DNA of 64,000 nt, taken from positions 60,001-124,000 of the forward strand of contig CAJNDS010000130.1 in the NCBI GenBank assembly GCA_905221605.1, written 5' to 3'. The notes beneath the pieces are model-generated. The model worked only from the letters and a program-made list of their open reading frames with translations, was not told the origin of the DNA and made no database searches. Position numbers and translations under genes: made by a program. This stretch comes from Symbiodinium natans (Eukaryota > Sar > Dinophyceae > Suessiales > Symbiodiniaceae). Positions within the stretch are counted from its first letter, which is position 1. Each line of letters starts with the position of its first letter. Below, piece after piece: positions 53,601 through 64,000 of this stretch.

Positions 53601-54620
53601 GTGATCCTGAGCTAAAGCGAGTTGAAGCCACTCAAGGCATTATGCCTAGGTGGGTTTCCCAAGGCCACTACGATAGGACATAGTGTGCAAATACAACGTG
53701 GTCTGGAGTCTGGACTCACCTCACGTAAAGACGTCGCGTTTTTCATGACAGGAGAAACTTTCCTTCCACCTTCAAGCCCGTGGCATAGTCTTCGATAAGC
53801 ATGAGAGACAGGCTTGTTGAATCCAGCATGCGGAAGAGGCTCACATGGAGGTCTTGGACTCCGTGAGCCCGACGCCAACCGGAACATGTGAAGGATGATC
53901 AACAAAATGGAAACAAAAATGGAAACCTTCACCCTGAACCCTAAACCCTACATGATTCTCTTCTCAATGGGCCAAGCAGAATCTGGTTCTAGGGGCCCTT
54001 GACTCGTTTCTCATCGGTGAGGCGCAGAGTGCCGCCCGGATTGAGCTGACTTTGGGGGCGGCGGGCTTAATTGTCCATTGGGTGGTTTGGGGGGACCCAC
54101 GCCAATAAGGGAACCCGTAATGAAGTCCGTGGGAGCCACCTGCTGTGGTTGACCTTCTCGATGGCAAAGGAAGTCCCAGGTGTCTGAGACTCGGCGAGAT
54201 AATACGACTCGCAAAAGCGGCCGTTGATCGACGGGCGCCCTTGCGACTTTGGTGACAACCTCACGGGCCGCTGTCCCTCGCAGCGCAACCAAGCGCGTGG
54301 CGTTGATCTTAATCTCGTCAGGAATGAAACCCTTGAAAATCTTCCTTTCAAAGGGTGTAGTTTTTTTGGGCCGAAGCCCACATAAAAAAATTGCAAGAAT
54401 CTTGACGATCAAACTTGACGGCAGTTGGTGTAATTGTCAACTAGCAAACGGCGCACGCAAGGATAAGGGGCTTAGGGTTTATGGTATAAGGAGCTTAGGG
54501 TGTATATAAGGGGCTTAGGAATTTAGTTCCTGTATTGATCCTTCCTGTAGGGGGGTCGGGCTTGTGTTGGGGGATCGCACGGCCTCTGAGGACTCGCTTG
54601 AAGGTAGCCGGGGCCGCAGC
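50625..54620 (-). CDS. scattered candidate exons, unidentified
   Basis: Exons in order: 54620 to about 54545 (AAAPATFKRVLRGRAIPQH), 53274-53244 (VEDTAFREA), about 52070-52045 (PEMRPNPLRRR), 51542-51511 (SPAKRPRALQ, GC donor), 50669-50625 (DLKIKLPCHGYVVKQ, 15 codons, phase 0, GTGGTG donor). Each has an AG acceptor and a plausible donor, but there is no family match and the exons are short. They lie upstream of the CAP-Gly exons on the same strand, so they could be its N-terminal part or another gene. The last is the most convincing. Confidence 0.35.
50765..50890. repeat. GGGCTTA / GGGCTTC heptamer array
   Basis: About sixteen units in which TTAGGGC and TTCGGGC alternate irregularly; a telomere-derived variant not seen homogenised elsewhere. 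TTTAGGGC octamers follow at 50981-51110. Confidence 0.9.
51380..51500. repeat. CCCTAAA / CCCCTAAA mixed array
   Basis: Heptamers and octamers mixed, ending about 15 bp from the GC donor of the candidate exon 51542-51511. Confidence 0.85.
51840..52003. repeat. interstitial telomere-like array (CCCTAAA x~23)
   Basis: Longest CCCTAAA-oriented array in the window, nearly perfect. Confidence 0.97.
52147..52372. repeat. TTTAGGGG octamer array
   Basis: Dominated by TTTAGGGG with CTTAGGGG and TCTAGGGG variants. The strand orientation is opposite to the CCCTAAA array at 51840-52003. Confidence 0.95.
52640..52958. mobile_element. two family A elements
   Basis: A truncated copy starts at 52640 (ACTTGGAGGTTCATGG). 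A full copy spans 52836-52958: ACTTGGAGGTTCATGG, AGTTCTAAGTAG, then CTACTTGTAACTACC and CATGAACCTCCAAGT. Confidence 0.75.
53300..54535. other. no gene recognised
   Basis: GGGGGTAGGG-type G-rich block at 53478-53566. Minus-strand frames at 53932-53612 (106 codons, hydrophobic start) and 54412-54011 (133 codons, VVTKVARAPVDQRPLLRVV) are open but have no recognisable motif, and competing frames overlap on both strands. Confidence 0.45.
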
Positions 54621-54654
54621 CTGGAAGGGCTTGGGGTTTTAAGGTCTAGGGTCT

Positions 54655-54766
54655 AGGGCTTAGGGCTTAGGGTTTAGGGTTTAGGGTTTAGGGTTTAGGG
54701 TTTAGGGTTTAGGGTTTAGGGTTTAGGGTTTAGGGTTTAGGGTTTAGGGTTTAGGGTTTAGGGTTT
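54655..54766. repeat. interstitial telomere-like array (TTTAGGG x16)
   Basis: Sixteen units preceded by CTTAGGG variants, 35 bp from the acceptor of the candidate exon 54620-54545. Confidence 0.95.
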
Positions 54767-55147
54767 TTTTGGGGTTTGGGGAGCTTAGGGTTTAGGGAGC
54801 TTAGGGTTTCGGGCTGTCTTGGTGCTCTCAACATTCTTCGTTTCTTCGAATGCGCTGTATGCGCTATCGAAGTTCTACCAAAACCACCAACAAACCCAAA
54901 CCTGCACCCCAAGAAGCCCAAAACCCACAGAAACAACAAAAAACATGCCCAAAACCCCCTTAAACCCTAAACCCGAACAGCTAAAACATCCCAAGCCCCG
55001 AAAAACCAAAAAAAGAGAAGAAACCGAATTGAGAAACATAACACGAACAAGTATTCATGGTAATGACTTACAATGACAACTATCTCCTCACCGCCCAAAA
55101 AACTTCCCAATGGCCCCAAACCCTAGACCAAACCTTTCGAAACAAGC

Positions 55148-55345
55148 AACAAAAAATGAACGAATTCTTTTCCTGAGTTTAATTTGTTAGGTTTCTTTTA
55201 GTCATTTCGTGAAGGAATTCCTTTATTTGAGTGTTTTTTTGGAAACAAGCAACAAAAAATGAACGAATTCTTTTCCTGAGTGTTATATTTTGGGGCTTTT
55301 TGAGTCTTTTCGTGAAGGAACTCCTTTTTTTTGAGTTCTTTTTTT
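55148..55345. repeat. two copies of a 100-bp AT-rich unit
   Basis: ACAAGCAACAAAAAATGAAC, GAATTCTTTTCCTGAGT and TTTCGTGAAGGAA recur at an offset of about 100 bp. No coding potential. Confidence 0.75.
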
Positions 55346-55442
55346 GAAGAGAGGCTGAAGTGCAAACCAACCCCTGGCCTTTGATCCCCCGAAAGCCCTT
55401 TCTTGCCACCATGACTGCGCAGCTGCTCTCTAAACTCTTTTC

Positions 55443-55562
55443 GGGGTTTAGGGTTTAGGGTTTAGGGTTTAGGGTTTAGGGTTTAGGGTTTAGGGTTTAG
55501 GGTTTAGGGTTTAGGGTTTAGGGTTTTAAAGTTTAGGGTTTAGGGCTTAGGGCTTAGGGCTC
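55443..55562. repeat. last telomere-like array in the window
   Basis: TTTAGGG units then CTTAGGG. From about 55.77 kb to the right end I see no further run of three or more such units. Confidence 0.95.
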
Positions 55563-55770
55563 TAAACTCCTGAACCCTAGACTTTTAAGTGGCATGGACC
55601 TTTATGTATTATTTGGCATTTGCTCTTGGTTAATAATCAGTTTGCATATACGCTTCTATGCCTGTTATCATAGTTGAAGACTTTCGTTTTCTGTCGCGTC
55701 GCGACGTTTCGTCAAACCATTCCCGAGGCCGAAATACTCACGAGGGTTTAGGCGTTAGGGTTTAGGCCCA

Positions 55771-58700
55771 AGGGACCCTTTCCCCACATTGCTAAGAACA
55801 AAACAAGAGAAAAGAACACAGAGACATGTAGAGAGCTGTGGAAGCTGGTTAGAAGGGGCAAGGGAAGTCCTCCTTCCATCTCATCATTCCCTTCATTCTC
55901 CTTGCTTAACCTTGCCCTTGTGCTACTCCCCTAATGACACAAAGAAGAGAGGAGGAAAGGCTCGTGGGATGGACACGAGAAAAGGGAGAGCGGAGAAAGG
56001 AGGAGAACGAACGTGGGAAAAGAAAGGAAGGAGAGCTAGAGAGAGGATGGAGAGATAGAGAGGGGAAATGAAGGACAAAGACCGTGGAAGAAAGGAGTGA
56101 GCGATGCTCGGGAAGTAAGCGTAAGGGTGAGGAAAACGAACAGTGGATAACAAAAACAAGTGTCCTGCCCCACCTCTTCTCGCTTCTGCTTGATTTTCTC
56201 CGTCTCCTTGTTGTTCTCCAAGCAATCCTGTTTCCACCATCGCTTCCTCCTTCCTCTTCTTCATTGTTTCTGTGTCCTTCACCCTGTTTCCCTCGCTGTC
56301 GCTCTTCCGCTGCCTTCCTTCTTCCTCTTCTCCCTGATTACTGTCTCCTTCTCTTTGCTTCTCTATCTGTCTCCATCTCTCTCACTCCGGCGCCGCCCTG
56401 TGTTTCTGTTCATTGCTCATCCTTTCTGACTTTACGAGGCAGAACCTGTACAAACGATGGGCCCTGTTCTGGACATGGCCCTGCACTGCCTCTTTCAACA
56501 CACTCCAAACCCTCTGAGCTTCCCCCAAGAGTTTCAGGCGGCCTTCAGAGAGCGTCCCCAAGGGGCCTCCAAGAGTGAAGGAGAGGTGTCAGAGGAGGAC
56601 CCTTTCCCCACATTGCTAAGAACAAAACAAGAGAAAAGAACACAGAGACATGTAGAGAGCTGTGGAAGCTGGTTAGAAGGGGCAGGGGAAGTCCTCCTTC
56701 CATCTCATCATTCCCTTCATTCTCCTTGCTTAACCTTGCCCTTGTGCTACTCCCCTAATGACACAAAGAAGAGAGGAGGAAAGGCTCGTGGGATGGACAC
56801 GAGAAAAGGGAGAGCGGAGAAAGGAGGAGAACGAACGTGGGAAAAGAAAGGAAGGAGAGCTAGAGAGAGGATGGAGAGATAGAGAGGGGAAATGAAGGAC
56901 AAAGACCGTGGAAGAAAGAAGTGAGCGATGCTCGGGAAGTAAGCGTAAGGGTGAGGAAAACGAACAGTGGATAACAAAAACAAGTGTCCTGCCCCACTTC
57001 TTCTCGTTTCTTCTTGATTTTCTCCGTCTCCTTGTTGTTCTCCAAGCAATCCTGTTTCCACCATCGCTTCCTCCTTCCTGTTGCTCATTGTTTCTGTTTC
57101 CTTCACCCTATTTCCCTCGCTGTCGCTCTTCCGCTGCCTTCCTTCTTCCTCGTCTCCCTGATTACTGTCTCCTTCTCTTTGCTTCTCTATCTGTCTCCAT
57201 ATCTCTCACTCCGGCGTCCCCCGGTGTTTTCTGTTCATTGCTCATTCTTACGAGGCAGACACTGTGCAAACGATGGGTCCTGTTCTGGACATGGTCCTGC
57301 ACTGCCTCTTTCCACACACTCCAACCATCTCTGAGCCTCCACAAAATTTCACACGCCTTCTCCCCAAAAACCCTCCAAGAGTGAAGGAGAGGTGTCAGAG
57401 GAGGACCCTTTCCCCACATTGGTAAGAAGAAAAACAAGAGAAAAGATCACAAGGACATGTGGAGAAGTGTGGAAGGTAGTTAACTGCAAGGAGCAGGAGA
57501 AGTCCCCCTTCCATCATATCATTCCCTTCTTTCTTTTTGCTTAACCTTGCCCTTCTGCTATCCCCCCCTACTGAATGACAAACGGAACAGCGGAGGAAGG
57601 GGTCATGGAATGGACACGAGAAAAGCGAGAGCGGAGAAAGGAGGAGAGCGAACATGGAGATAAAAAAAGGAGGGAGAGCTAGAGAGAGGATAGAGAGAAA
57701 GAGAGGGGAAATGAAGGACAAGGCAGACCCTGTGCAAACGATGGGTCCTGTTCTGGGCATGGTCCTGCGCTGCCTCTTTCCACAAAATTTCACACGCCTT
57801 CTTTTCAAGGGGCCTCCACGAGTGAAGGAGATGTGTCAGAGGAGGACCCTTTCACGTTGCTAAGAAGAAACCAAGAGAAAAGAACACAGAGACATGCAGA
57901 GAGCTGTGGAAGGTAGTTACAAGGCGCAGGAGCAGTCCTCCTTCGATCTTATCATTCCCTTCATTCTCCTCGCTTAACCTTGCCCCCGAGAAAAGGGAGA
58001 GCGGAGAAAGGAGGAGAACGAACATGGAACAAGAAAGGAAGGAGAGCTAGAGAGAGGATAGAGAGATAGAGAGGAGAAATGAAGGACAAAGACCGTGGAA
58101 GAAAGTATTGAGCGATGCTCGCAGAAACAAGTGCCCTGCCCTACCTATTCCCTTTTCTTCTTGATCTTCCCTGACCCCCTTTTGTTCTCCAAGCGACCCT
58201 CTTTTCACCGTCGCTTCCTCCTTCCTCTTCTTCATTGTTTCTGTGTCCTTCACCCTGTTTCCCTATATGTCGCTCTTCCACTGTCTTCCTTCTTCCTCTT
58301 CTTCATGATTACCGTCTCCTTCTCTTTGCTTCGCTGTCTGTCTCCATCTCTTTCACTCCGGAGCCCCCCCGGTGTTGCCTATGCATTGCTCATCCTTTCT
58401 GACTTTACGAGGCAGACCCTGTACAAACGATGGGTCCTGCTCTGGACATGGTCCTGCGCTGCCCACATTGCTAAGAAGAAAATTATTTTGCTTTTAACAT
58501 CCAAACCCTCTCTGCGGGGTTGGGCACTCCAGGGACACTCTGGGGCTGGGCACTCCAAACACAGTGGGGTGGGGCACTCCAGGGAGACTCTCCGGGGACA
58601 CTGGGGTTGGGCGCTCCAGGTCTGGGTTGGGCGCTCCAGAAACACTTTGCGGGTTGGGCACCCGGGCGAGGAGAAGAGTTCTGGGCGAGGAGAAGAGTTG

Positions 58701-61060
58701 CGGTTAAGATCTAACAACCCCACACCGAGGGTGGGGAACAAGAGAAAAGAACACAAAGACAAAGGTAGTTAGAAGGAGCAGGAGAAGTCCTCCTTCCATC
58801 TCATCATTCCCTTCATTTTCCTTGCTTAACCATGCATGCCCCTTGTTCTATCCGCCTACTTAATGACCAAAGGAACAGAGGAGGAAAGGGTCAAAAGGAG
58901 AGCGGAGAAAGGAGGAGAACGAACATGGGAAAAGAAAGGAAGGAGAGCTAGAGAGAGGATAGATAGATGGAGAGGAGAAAAGAAGGACAAAGACCGTAGA
59001 AGAAAGGAGTGAGCGATGCTCGGGTAATAAGTGTAAGGGCTAAGGAAAAGGAACAGTGGATAACAAAAACAAGTGTCCTGCCCTACCTCTTCTCTTTTCT
59101 TCTTGATCTTCTCTGTCTCCTTTTTTGTTCTCCAAGCGGTCCTCTTTTCACCATCGCTTCCTCCTTCCCCATCTGTCGCTCCTCCGCTGTCTTCTTTCTT
59201 CCTCTTCTCCCTGATTACTGTCTCCTTCTCTTTGCTTCTCTATCTGACTCTATCTGTCTCCATCTCTCTCACTCCGGTGCCCCCCGGAGATATGTAGAGT
59301 GGCCTGGAAGGTAGTTAGAAGGAGCAGGAGAAGTCCTCCTTCCATCTTATCATTCCCTTCATTCTCCTTTAACCTTGCCCTTGTTCTATCCCCCTACTTA
59401 ATGACAAAAGGAACAGAGGAAGGAGAGCTAGAGAGAGGATAGAGAGATAGAGAGTAGAAATGAAGGACAAAGACCGTGGAAGAAAGGAGTGAGCGATGCT
59501 TGAAAAAAACAAGTGCCCTGCCCTACCTATTCCCTTTTCTGCTTGATCTTCTCTGACCCCTTTTTGTTCTCCAAGCGGCCCTCTTTTCACCGTCGCTTCC
59601 TCCTTCCTCTTCGTCATTGTGTCTATTTCCTTCGCCCTGTTTCCCTATATGCCGCTCTTCCACTGTCTTCCTTCTTCCTCTTCTTCATGATAACCGTCTC
59701 CTTCTCTTTGCTTCGCTGTCTGTCTCCATCTCTTTCACTCCAGAGCCCCCCCGGTGTTGCCTATGCATTGCTCATCCTTTCTGACTTTACGAGGCAGACC
59801 CTGTACAAACGATGGGTCCTGCTCTGGACATGGTCCTGCACTGCCTCTTTCCACACACCCCAAACCCCTCTTCTGAGCCTTCCCCAAGAGTTTCAGGTGC
59901 CCTTTAACGGGCGTCCAAGAGTGAAGGAGAGGTGTGAGAGGAGGACCCTTTCCCCACATTGCTAAGAAGAGAAACAAGAGAAACGAACACAGAGACATGT
60001 AGAGCGGCGTGGAAGGTAGTTAGAAGGAGCAGGAGAGGTCCTCCTTCCATCTCATCATTCCCTTCATTCTCCTTGCTTAACCTTGCCCTTGTTCTATCCC
60101 CCTACTTAAATGACAAAAGGAACAGAGGAGGAAAGTGTCATGGAATGGACACGAGAAAAGGGAGAGCGGAGAAAGGAGGAGAACGAACACGGAACAAGAA
60201 AGGAAGGAGAGCTAGAGAGAGGATAGAGAGATAGAGAGGAGAAATGAAGGACAAAGACCGTGGAAGAAAGGAGTGAGCGATGCTCGGGAAGAAGCATAAG
60301 AGTGAGGAAAAGGAACAGTGGATAACAAAAACAAGTGTCCTGCCCTACCTGGTCTCGTTTCTTCTTGATCTTCTCTGACCCCTTTTTGTTCTCCAAGCGG
60401 CCTTCTTTTCACCATCGCTTCCTCCTTCCTCTTCTTCATTGTTTCCGTTTCCTTCGCCCTGTTTCCCTATCTATCGCTCTTCCACTGTCTTCCTTCTTCC
60501 TCTTCTCCCTGATTACTGTCTCCTTCTCTTTGCTTCGCTATCTGTCTCCATGTCTCTCACTCCGGTGCCCCCGGCGTTTCTGTTCATTGCTCATCCTTTC
60601 TGACTTTACGAGGCAGAGCCTGTACAAAGGATGAGTCCTGTTCTGGACATGGTCCTGCGCTGCCTCTTTCCTCACACTCCAAACCCCTCTAAGCCTGCCC
60701 CAAGATGCTCTAGAGCATCTCCCAGGGGCCTCCGAGAGTGAAAGAGGGGTGTGAGAGGAGGACACTTTCCCCACCTTGCTAAGAAGAAAAACCAGAGAAA
60801 AGATCACAGAGACATGTAGAGAAGTGTGGAAGGTGGCCAGGTAGTTACAAGGAGCAGGAGAAGTCCTCCTGCCATCGTATCATTCCCTTCATTCTCCTTG
60901 CTTAACCTTGCCCTTCTTCTATCCCCCCAATGACAAAAGGAACAGAGGAAGAAAGGGCCGCAGAAGGGACACAAGAAAGGGAGCGTGCAGAAAGCGGGCG
61001 CACGAAGAGGGAGAACGCAAGGAAGGAAAAAGAGAGCTTCTTAAAGACAGTAGCATTCCT
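55771..61060. repeat. satellite array, about 800-bp units
   Basis: Units begin at CCCTTTCCCCACATTGCTAA: full copies at 55776-56598 and 56600-57402 (nearly identical), then shortened copies from about 57405, 57847, 59290, 59947 and 60766. Each has a purine-rich half (GGAGGAGAACGAAC, GGAAGGAGAGCTAGAGAG) followed by a pyrimidine-rich half (TTCCTCCTTCCTCTTC), then CAAACGATGGGTCCTGTTCTGG. Frames of 100-225 codons recur only because the units recur; competing frames are open on both strands. A 28-bp minisatellite (GGGCACTCCAGGGACACTC) is inserted at 58518-58660. Confidence 0.9.
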
Positions 61061-61685
61061 GTCAACAGCGAAATCCTGTCATCTATTGAAATGCTGGATG
61101 GACTCTTTGATTCCTTTTCAAATGAAGGGTTCTATCGTTCATGGTGTTCCTTAGAACAGGAGAGCCTTTCAGGACAACGCCCTCATCTGTATTCAACATA
61201 GGCAGGGCTACCTCTGATTAAGAATGCAAAGGACGCATTCTAAGAAAATAAACTCTCTCACTTCAAAAGGAGAGGACGGACCCACTCATCTATCAAAAAA
61301 AGAGCCGAAAGCATTTGGGAGGAATTAAAATACGAATGAGGGGCTATCGCAGTATCCTTTTTTCTTCTGACACGGATTCTTTGAAAGAAGAGAGGTTCCT
61401 GCCTGTTGTTTGTTTCCAAGAAAGGGAGGCTTTCGAGTGGCAAGGGGCGAACTCGCGCCCACCCCGGTCTTTGGGGTCAGTCTGAAAACAGCTTGGAGAG
61501 GACCGTTGCTTCTCTCTCCTGCTTCTGTTTCTCTATCTCTTGCTCCGTGTCTGTCGTTCTCCTTCCCTCCTTCTGTGAATCTGCTTCTTTCAATATCCAC
61601 CAGGTTGCCTGCAGTTTTCGCAGGGGGCTCCCTGAAAGGGGGCAGGTTTTGAGAGGGCAAAGGGCAGGAGATTAGGAGAGGGCAA
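61061..61685. other. unique-looking stretch, no gene recognised
   Basis: A plus-strand frame at about 61050-61200 reads EILSSIEMLDGLFDSFSNEG and stops; the minus-strand frame 61792-61325 is open for 155 codons but Pro/Ser-rich. Neither matches a family I know. Confidence 0.4.
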
Positions 61686-62395
61686 AGGCATGAAAGGAGG
61701 GGGGGCAGGGGCCTGGGGGAGGTGTGGGCAGTGAGGGCGGTGGCGTAGGGCTGCGTTGGAGCCCTTTCAAAAATAAGATAAATAAGATACATGGAGGGCA
61801 GATATTTAGATAGAGATAAATAGAGATAGAGATCGAGATGGAGAGGTAAAGATAGAAATACACGGGGGGCAGGGTAGTGGGTAGGGGGAAAGGGGAAGGA
61901 AGTCGAAAGGGGGTAGGGGCGGGGTAGGAGGTGTTGGCAGTGAGGGCGGTGGGGGCTGTGGGAGCGTGGGCTGCGTTGGAGCCCTTTACATAATAAGATA
62001 AGATAAATAAATAAGACATATAGATGGCAGACATATTGATAGATATAGATAGATAGAGATACATAGCTAGAGATAGAGACATAGAGGGGGCAGGTTGGGT
62101 AGGGGGTCGGGGGAAGGGGTGCGGGGTGGCGTAGGGGGTAGGGGGCTAGGGGAGCCCTGCAAATGGGCAGGGGATAGGGTGTAGGAACTAGGGCCCTTTA
62201 AAAAAAGGATGAACAAGATATAAAGATGGCAGATACATAGACAAATATAGTTAGGGCTACGCTGGAGCCCTTTAAAAAATCACACACGCAAGATGTATAG
62301 ATAGATATATATATATATATAGATAGATACAGATAGAAGATAGAGATAGAGATAGAGATAGACAGGTTTTGAGAGGAGATTAGGAGAGGACAAAA
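61686..62395. repeat. GATA-rich tandem repeat, units of about 150-220 bp
   Basis: Each unit has a G-rich part (GTAGGGGGNAGGGG), GGCTGCGTTGGAGCCCTTT, AATAAGATAAATAAGATA and a GATAGAGATA tract. About four units of unequal length. Confidence 0.85.
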
Positions 62396-62404
62396 GCAGG
62401 AGAG

Positions 62405-63095
62405 GCAGGTGACACAGATTCCGCGGAAAATGTGTCATGTTTTTAGTGTTAGCACAACTCTTGCGACACATATTCTGCAGAAAATGTGTCATATTTATGG
62501 TGTTAACACAACTCGAGTGACACATATTCTGCGGGAAATGTGTCATGTTTTTGGTGTTAGCACAGCTCTACTGACACATATTCTGCGGAAAATGTGTCAT
62601 GCTTTTGTGTTAACACAACTCTCGTGACACATATTCTGCAGATTTTGTGTTAGCACAGCTCTACGGACACATATTTTGCAAAAAGCGTGTCATGTTTTTG
62701 GTTTTAACGCAACTCTGGTGACACATGTTCCGCGGAAATGTGTCACGTTTTTGGTGCTAGCACAGCTCCACTGACACATATGTTGCGGAAAATATGTCAT
62801 GCTTTTGGTGTTAACACAACTCTGGCGACACATATTCTGCAGTAAATGTGTCATATTTATGGTGTTAACACAACTCGAGTGACACTATTCTGCGGGAAAT
62901 GTGTCGTTTTTGGTGTTAGCACAGCTCTACTGACACATATTTTACGGAAAATGTGTCATGCTGTTGGTGTTAACACAACTCTAGTGACACATATTCCGCA
63001 GAAAATGTGTCATGTTTCGTGTGTTAGCACAGCTCTTCTGACACAGATTTCGCGGAAAATGTGTCATGTTTCTGGTGCTAACACAACTCTACCTT
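62405..63095. repeat. 54-bp dyad satellite, 13 copies
   Basis: Unit: GACACATATTCTGCGGAAAA, TGTGTCATG, TTTTTGGTGTTA, GCACAACTCTACT. GACACAT and ATGTGTC within each unit are inverted around TTCTGCGGAA, giving a regular series of small hairpins. Period about 54 bp; a few copies have deletions (62640, 62885). Confidence 0.9.
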
Positions 63096-63204
63096 CTCTT
63101 ATCCTTGACTTTCTTCCTTTATTCCTTGTTGAATGGCAAGTTAAAAACGGGAGGGGCGAGGAGGGAAGAGGAAAGAACAAGAAGAAGCAGGAAGAGGGGA
63201 AGAG

Positions 63205-63303
63205 AAAGGAATGGAAGGAAGGAAGGAAGGAAGGAAGGAAGGAAGGGGGAAGGAAGGAAGGAGGCAGAGAGGGAGAGAGAGAGAGAGGGAGAGATAGAGA
63301 CAA

Positions 63304-63353
<50 letters not shown>

Positions 63354-63388
63354 GAGTGAAAGAGAAAGAGAGGGAGAGAGATGCGATG
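63205..63388. repeat. GGAA and GA purine tracts
   Basis: GGAA tetramers (63209-63262) followed by GAGA dinucleotides (63268-63385). Purine on the plus strand throughout. Confidence 0.95.
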
Positions 63389-64000
63389 AATAAACGAACC
63401 ACACTGAGCTATTTAAAGGGTGTTAAGTCTTTTAGAGGACCCATAATTTAAACATTTTGAATAATTGAATTCAGGCATTCATTTTTTCATAATATTTGGC
63501 AGGCTCAAGATATGAACATTGGGCAAACATCACTGTATTTGAACGATGCAAACAGTTTTAGTTATGGTTACTGCAAAACATTAAAATCTAGAGTGGAGAC
63601 CTAAGACCTCAATCATATTATGGATTTACAAAAAAAGCTCTTCTTGCAGCCTGGTAAATATCTTAAAGTATTGAAAAACGTAAGACTGCAACAACGTTAA
63701 CGAAAGTTGTTGTTTTGCAAAACCTTAAAGCGCCATCATCTTTTAACGAAAGGTTCGATTTGAACCTTGATATGTCCTCAGCATCAACAACGAAAGGCTT
63801 GTTTATCAACCAGCTGCGCCGGCAACGTCAAAACGACAGTTTTTGTGTAAACCCTAGTGTGTCCTGAACTTCAAAAACGAAAGGATTCTTGTAAACCTTG
63901 GTGTGCCACCACCCTCAAAAACGAAAGTATTTTTAAAAAACACGTGTAAGCGAAAGGGTTTTTTGTAAACCCTAGCAAAGGATTTTTGTCAGCCCTAGCG
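63389..64000. repeat. AT-rich end with degenerate AACGAAAG repeat
   Basis: 63430-63650 is AT-rich without features. From about 63690 the words AACGAAAG, TTTTTGTAAACCCTAG and GTGTGTCC recur at spacings near 60 bp (63708, 63755, 63799, 63876, 63919, 63950). The array runs off the right edge. No gene recognised. Confidence 0.65.

Noticed and set aside
55789-60807. Recurrent 90-225 codon frames in the right-hand satellite
   Set aside because: Conserved only as far as the DNA units are; opposite-strand frames are equally open; composition is that of GA/CT-rich DNA.

Overview
The window reads as nuclear DNA of a protist with TTTAGGG-type telomeric sequence, most likely a dinoflagellate (my estimate about 0.75; a chromerid or another TTTAGGG lineage is not excluded). 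Reasons: (1) short interstitial runs of TTTAGGG/CCCTAAA recur every few hundred bases from 1 to about 55.6 kb, in both orientations; (2) the coding sequence I can recognise is broken into tiny exons (27-300 nt), all on the minus strand, as in dinoflagellate unidirectional gene blocks; (3) about a third of the inferred introns start with GC instead of GT, and most acceptors read AG followed by G. I saw no bacterial operon, rRNA, tRNA, CRISPR array, intact transposase or reverse transcriptase. Exons were found by eye from reading frame, splice dinucleotides, phase and domain motifs; they are predictions.

Minus-strand layout, in transcription order from right to left. 54.6-50.6 kb: a few weak exons. 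49.5-47.7 kb: a clear CAP-Gly (microtubule-binding) domain in five exons. 45.2-34.9 kb: very short proline/alanine-rich and coiled-coil exons with two ankyrin-like exons (38.2 and 37.5 kb). 32.4-25.6 kb: one more ankyrin exon and a series of phase-0 coiled-coil exons. 24.6-20.9 kb: seven exons resembling the RelA/SpoT nucleotidyltransferase fold. 19.3-18.3 kb: two linker exons. 17.9-13.0 kb: about eight ankyrin exons. 12.8-10.4 kb: a SPRY domain. 9.4 kb: an acidic last exon with a stop. Splice phases support much, but not all, of a RelA/SpoT-like, ankyrin, SPRY polypeptide. A second copy of the RelA/SpoT-like exons, with identical exon lengths, lies at 1254-49 and runs off the left edge, with candidate upstream exons at 5.8-2.2 kb. 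So at least two tandem paralogues are present. I cannot set gene boundaries without transcripts.

Introns are filled with repeats: telomere-like arrays (some homogenised to TTTGGGG, CCCTAAAA, GGGGTTA or GGGCTTC variants), microsatellites, and several families of 75-260 bp foldback elements. The commonest family has ends reading ACTTGGAGGTTCATGGG, and its ends sit at or next to the 3' splice sites of several predicted exons, as expected of introners. Larger structures are a 29-bp perfect-TIR element (3286-3890), a tandem array of 240-bp palindromic units (43.1-43.8 kb) and mirror-image minisatellites around G-tracts (45.6-47.3 kb).

From 55.77 kb to the right end the character changes: telomere-like arrays and exons stop and satellite DNA takes over (about 800-bp units with purine and pyrimidine halves, GATA-rich units, a 54-bp dyad satellite, then an AACGAAAG-containing degenerate repeat).
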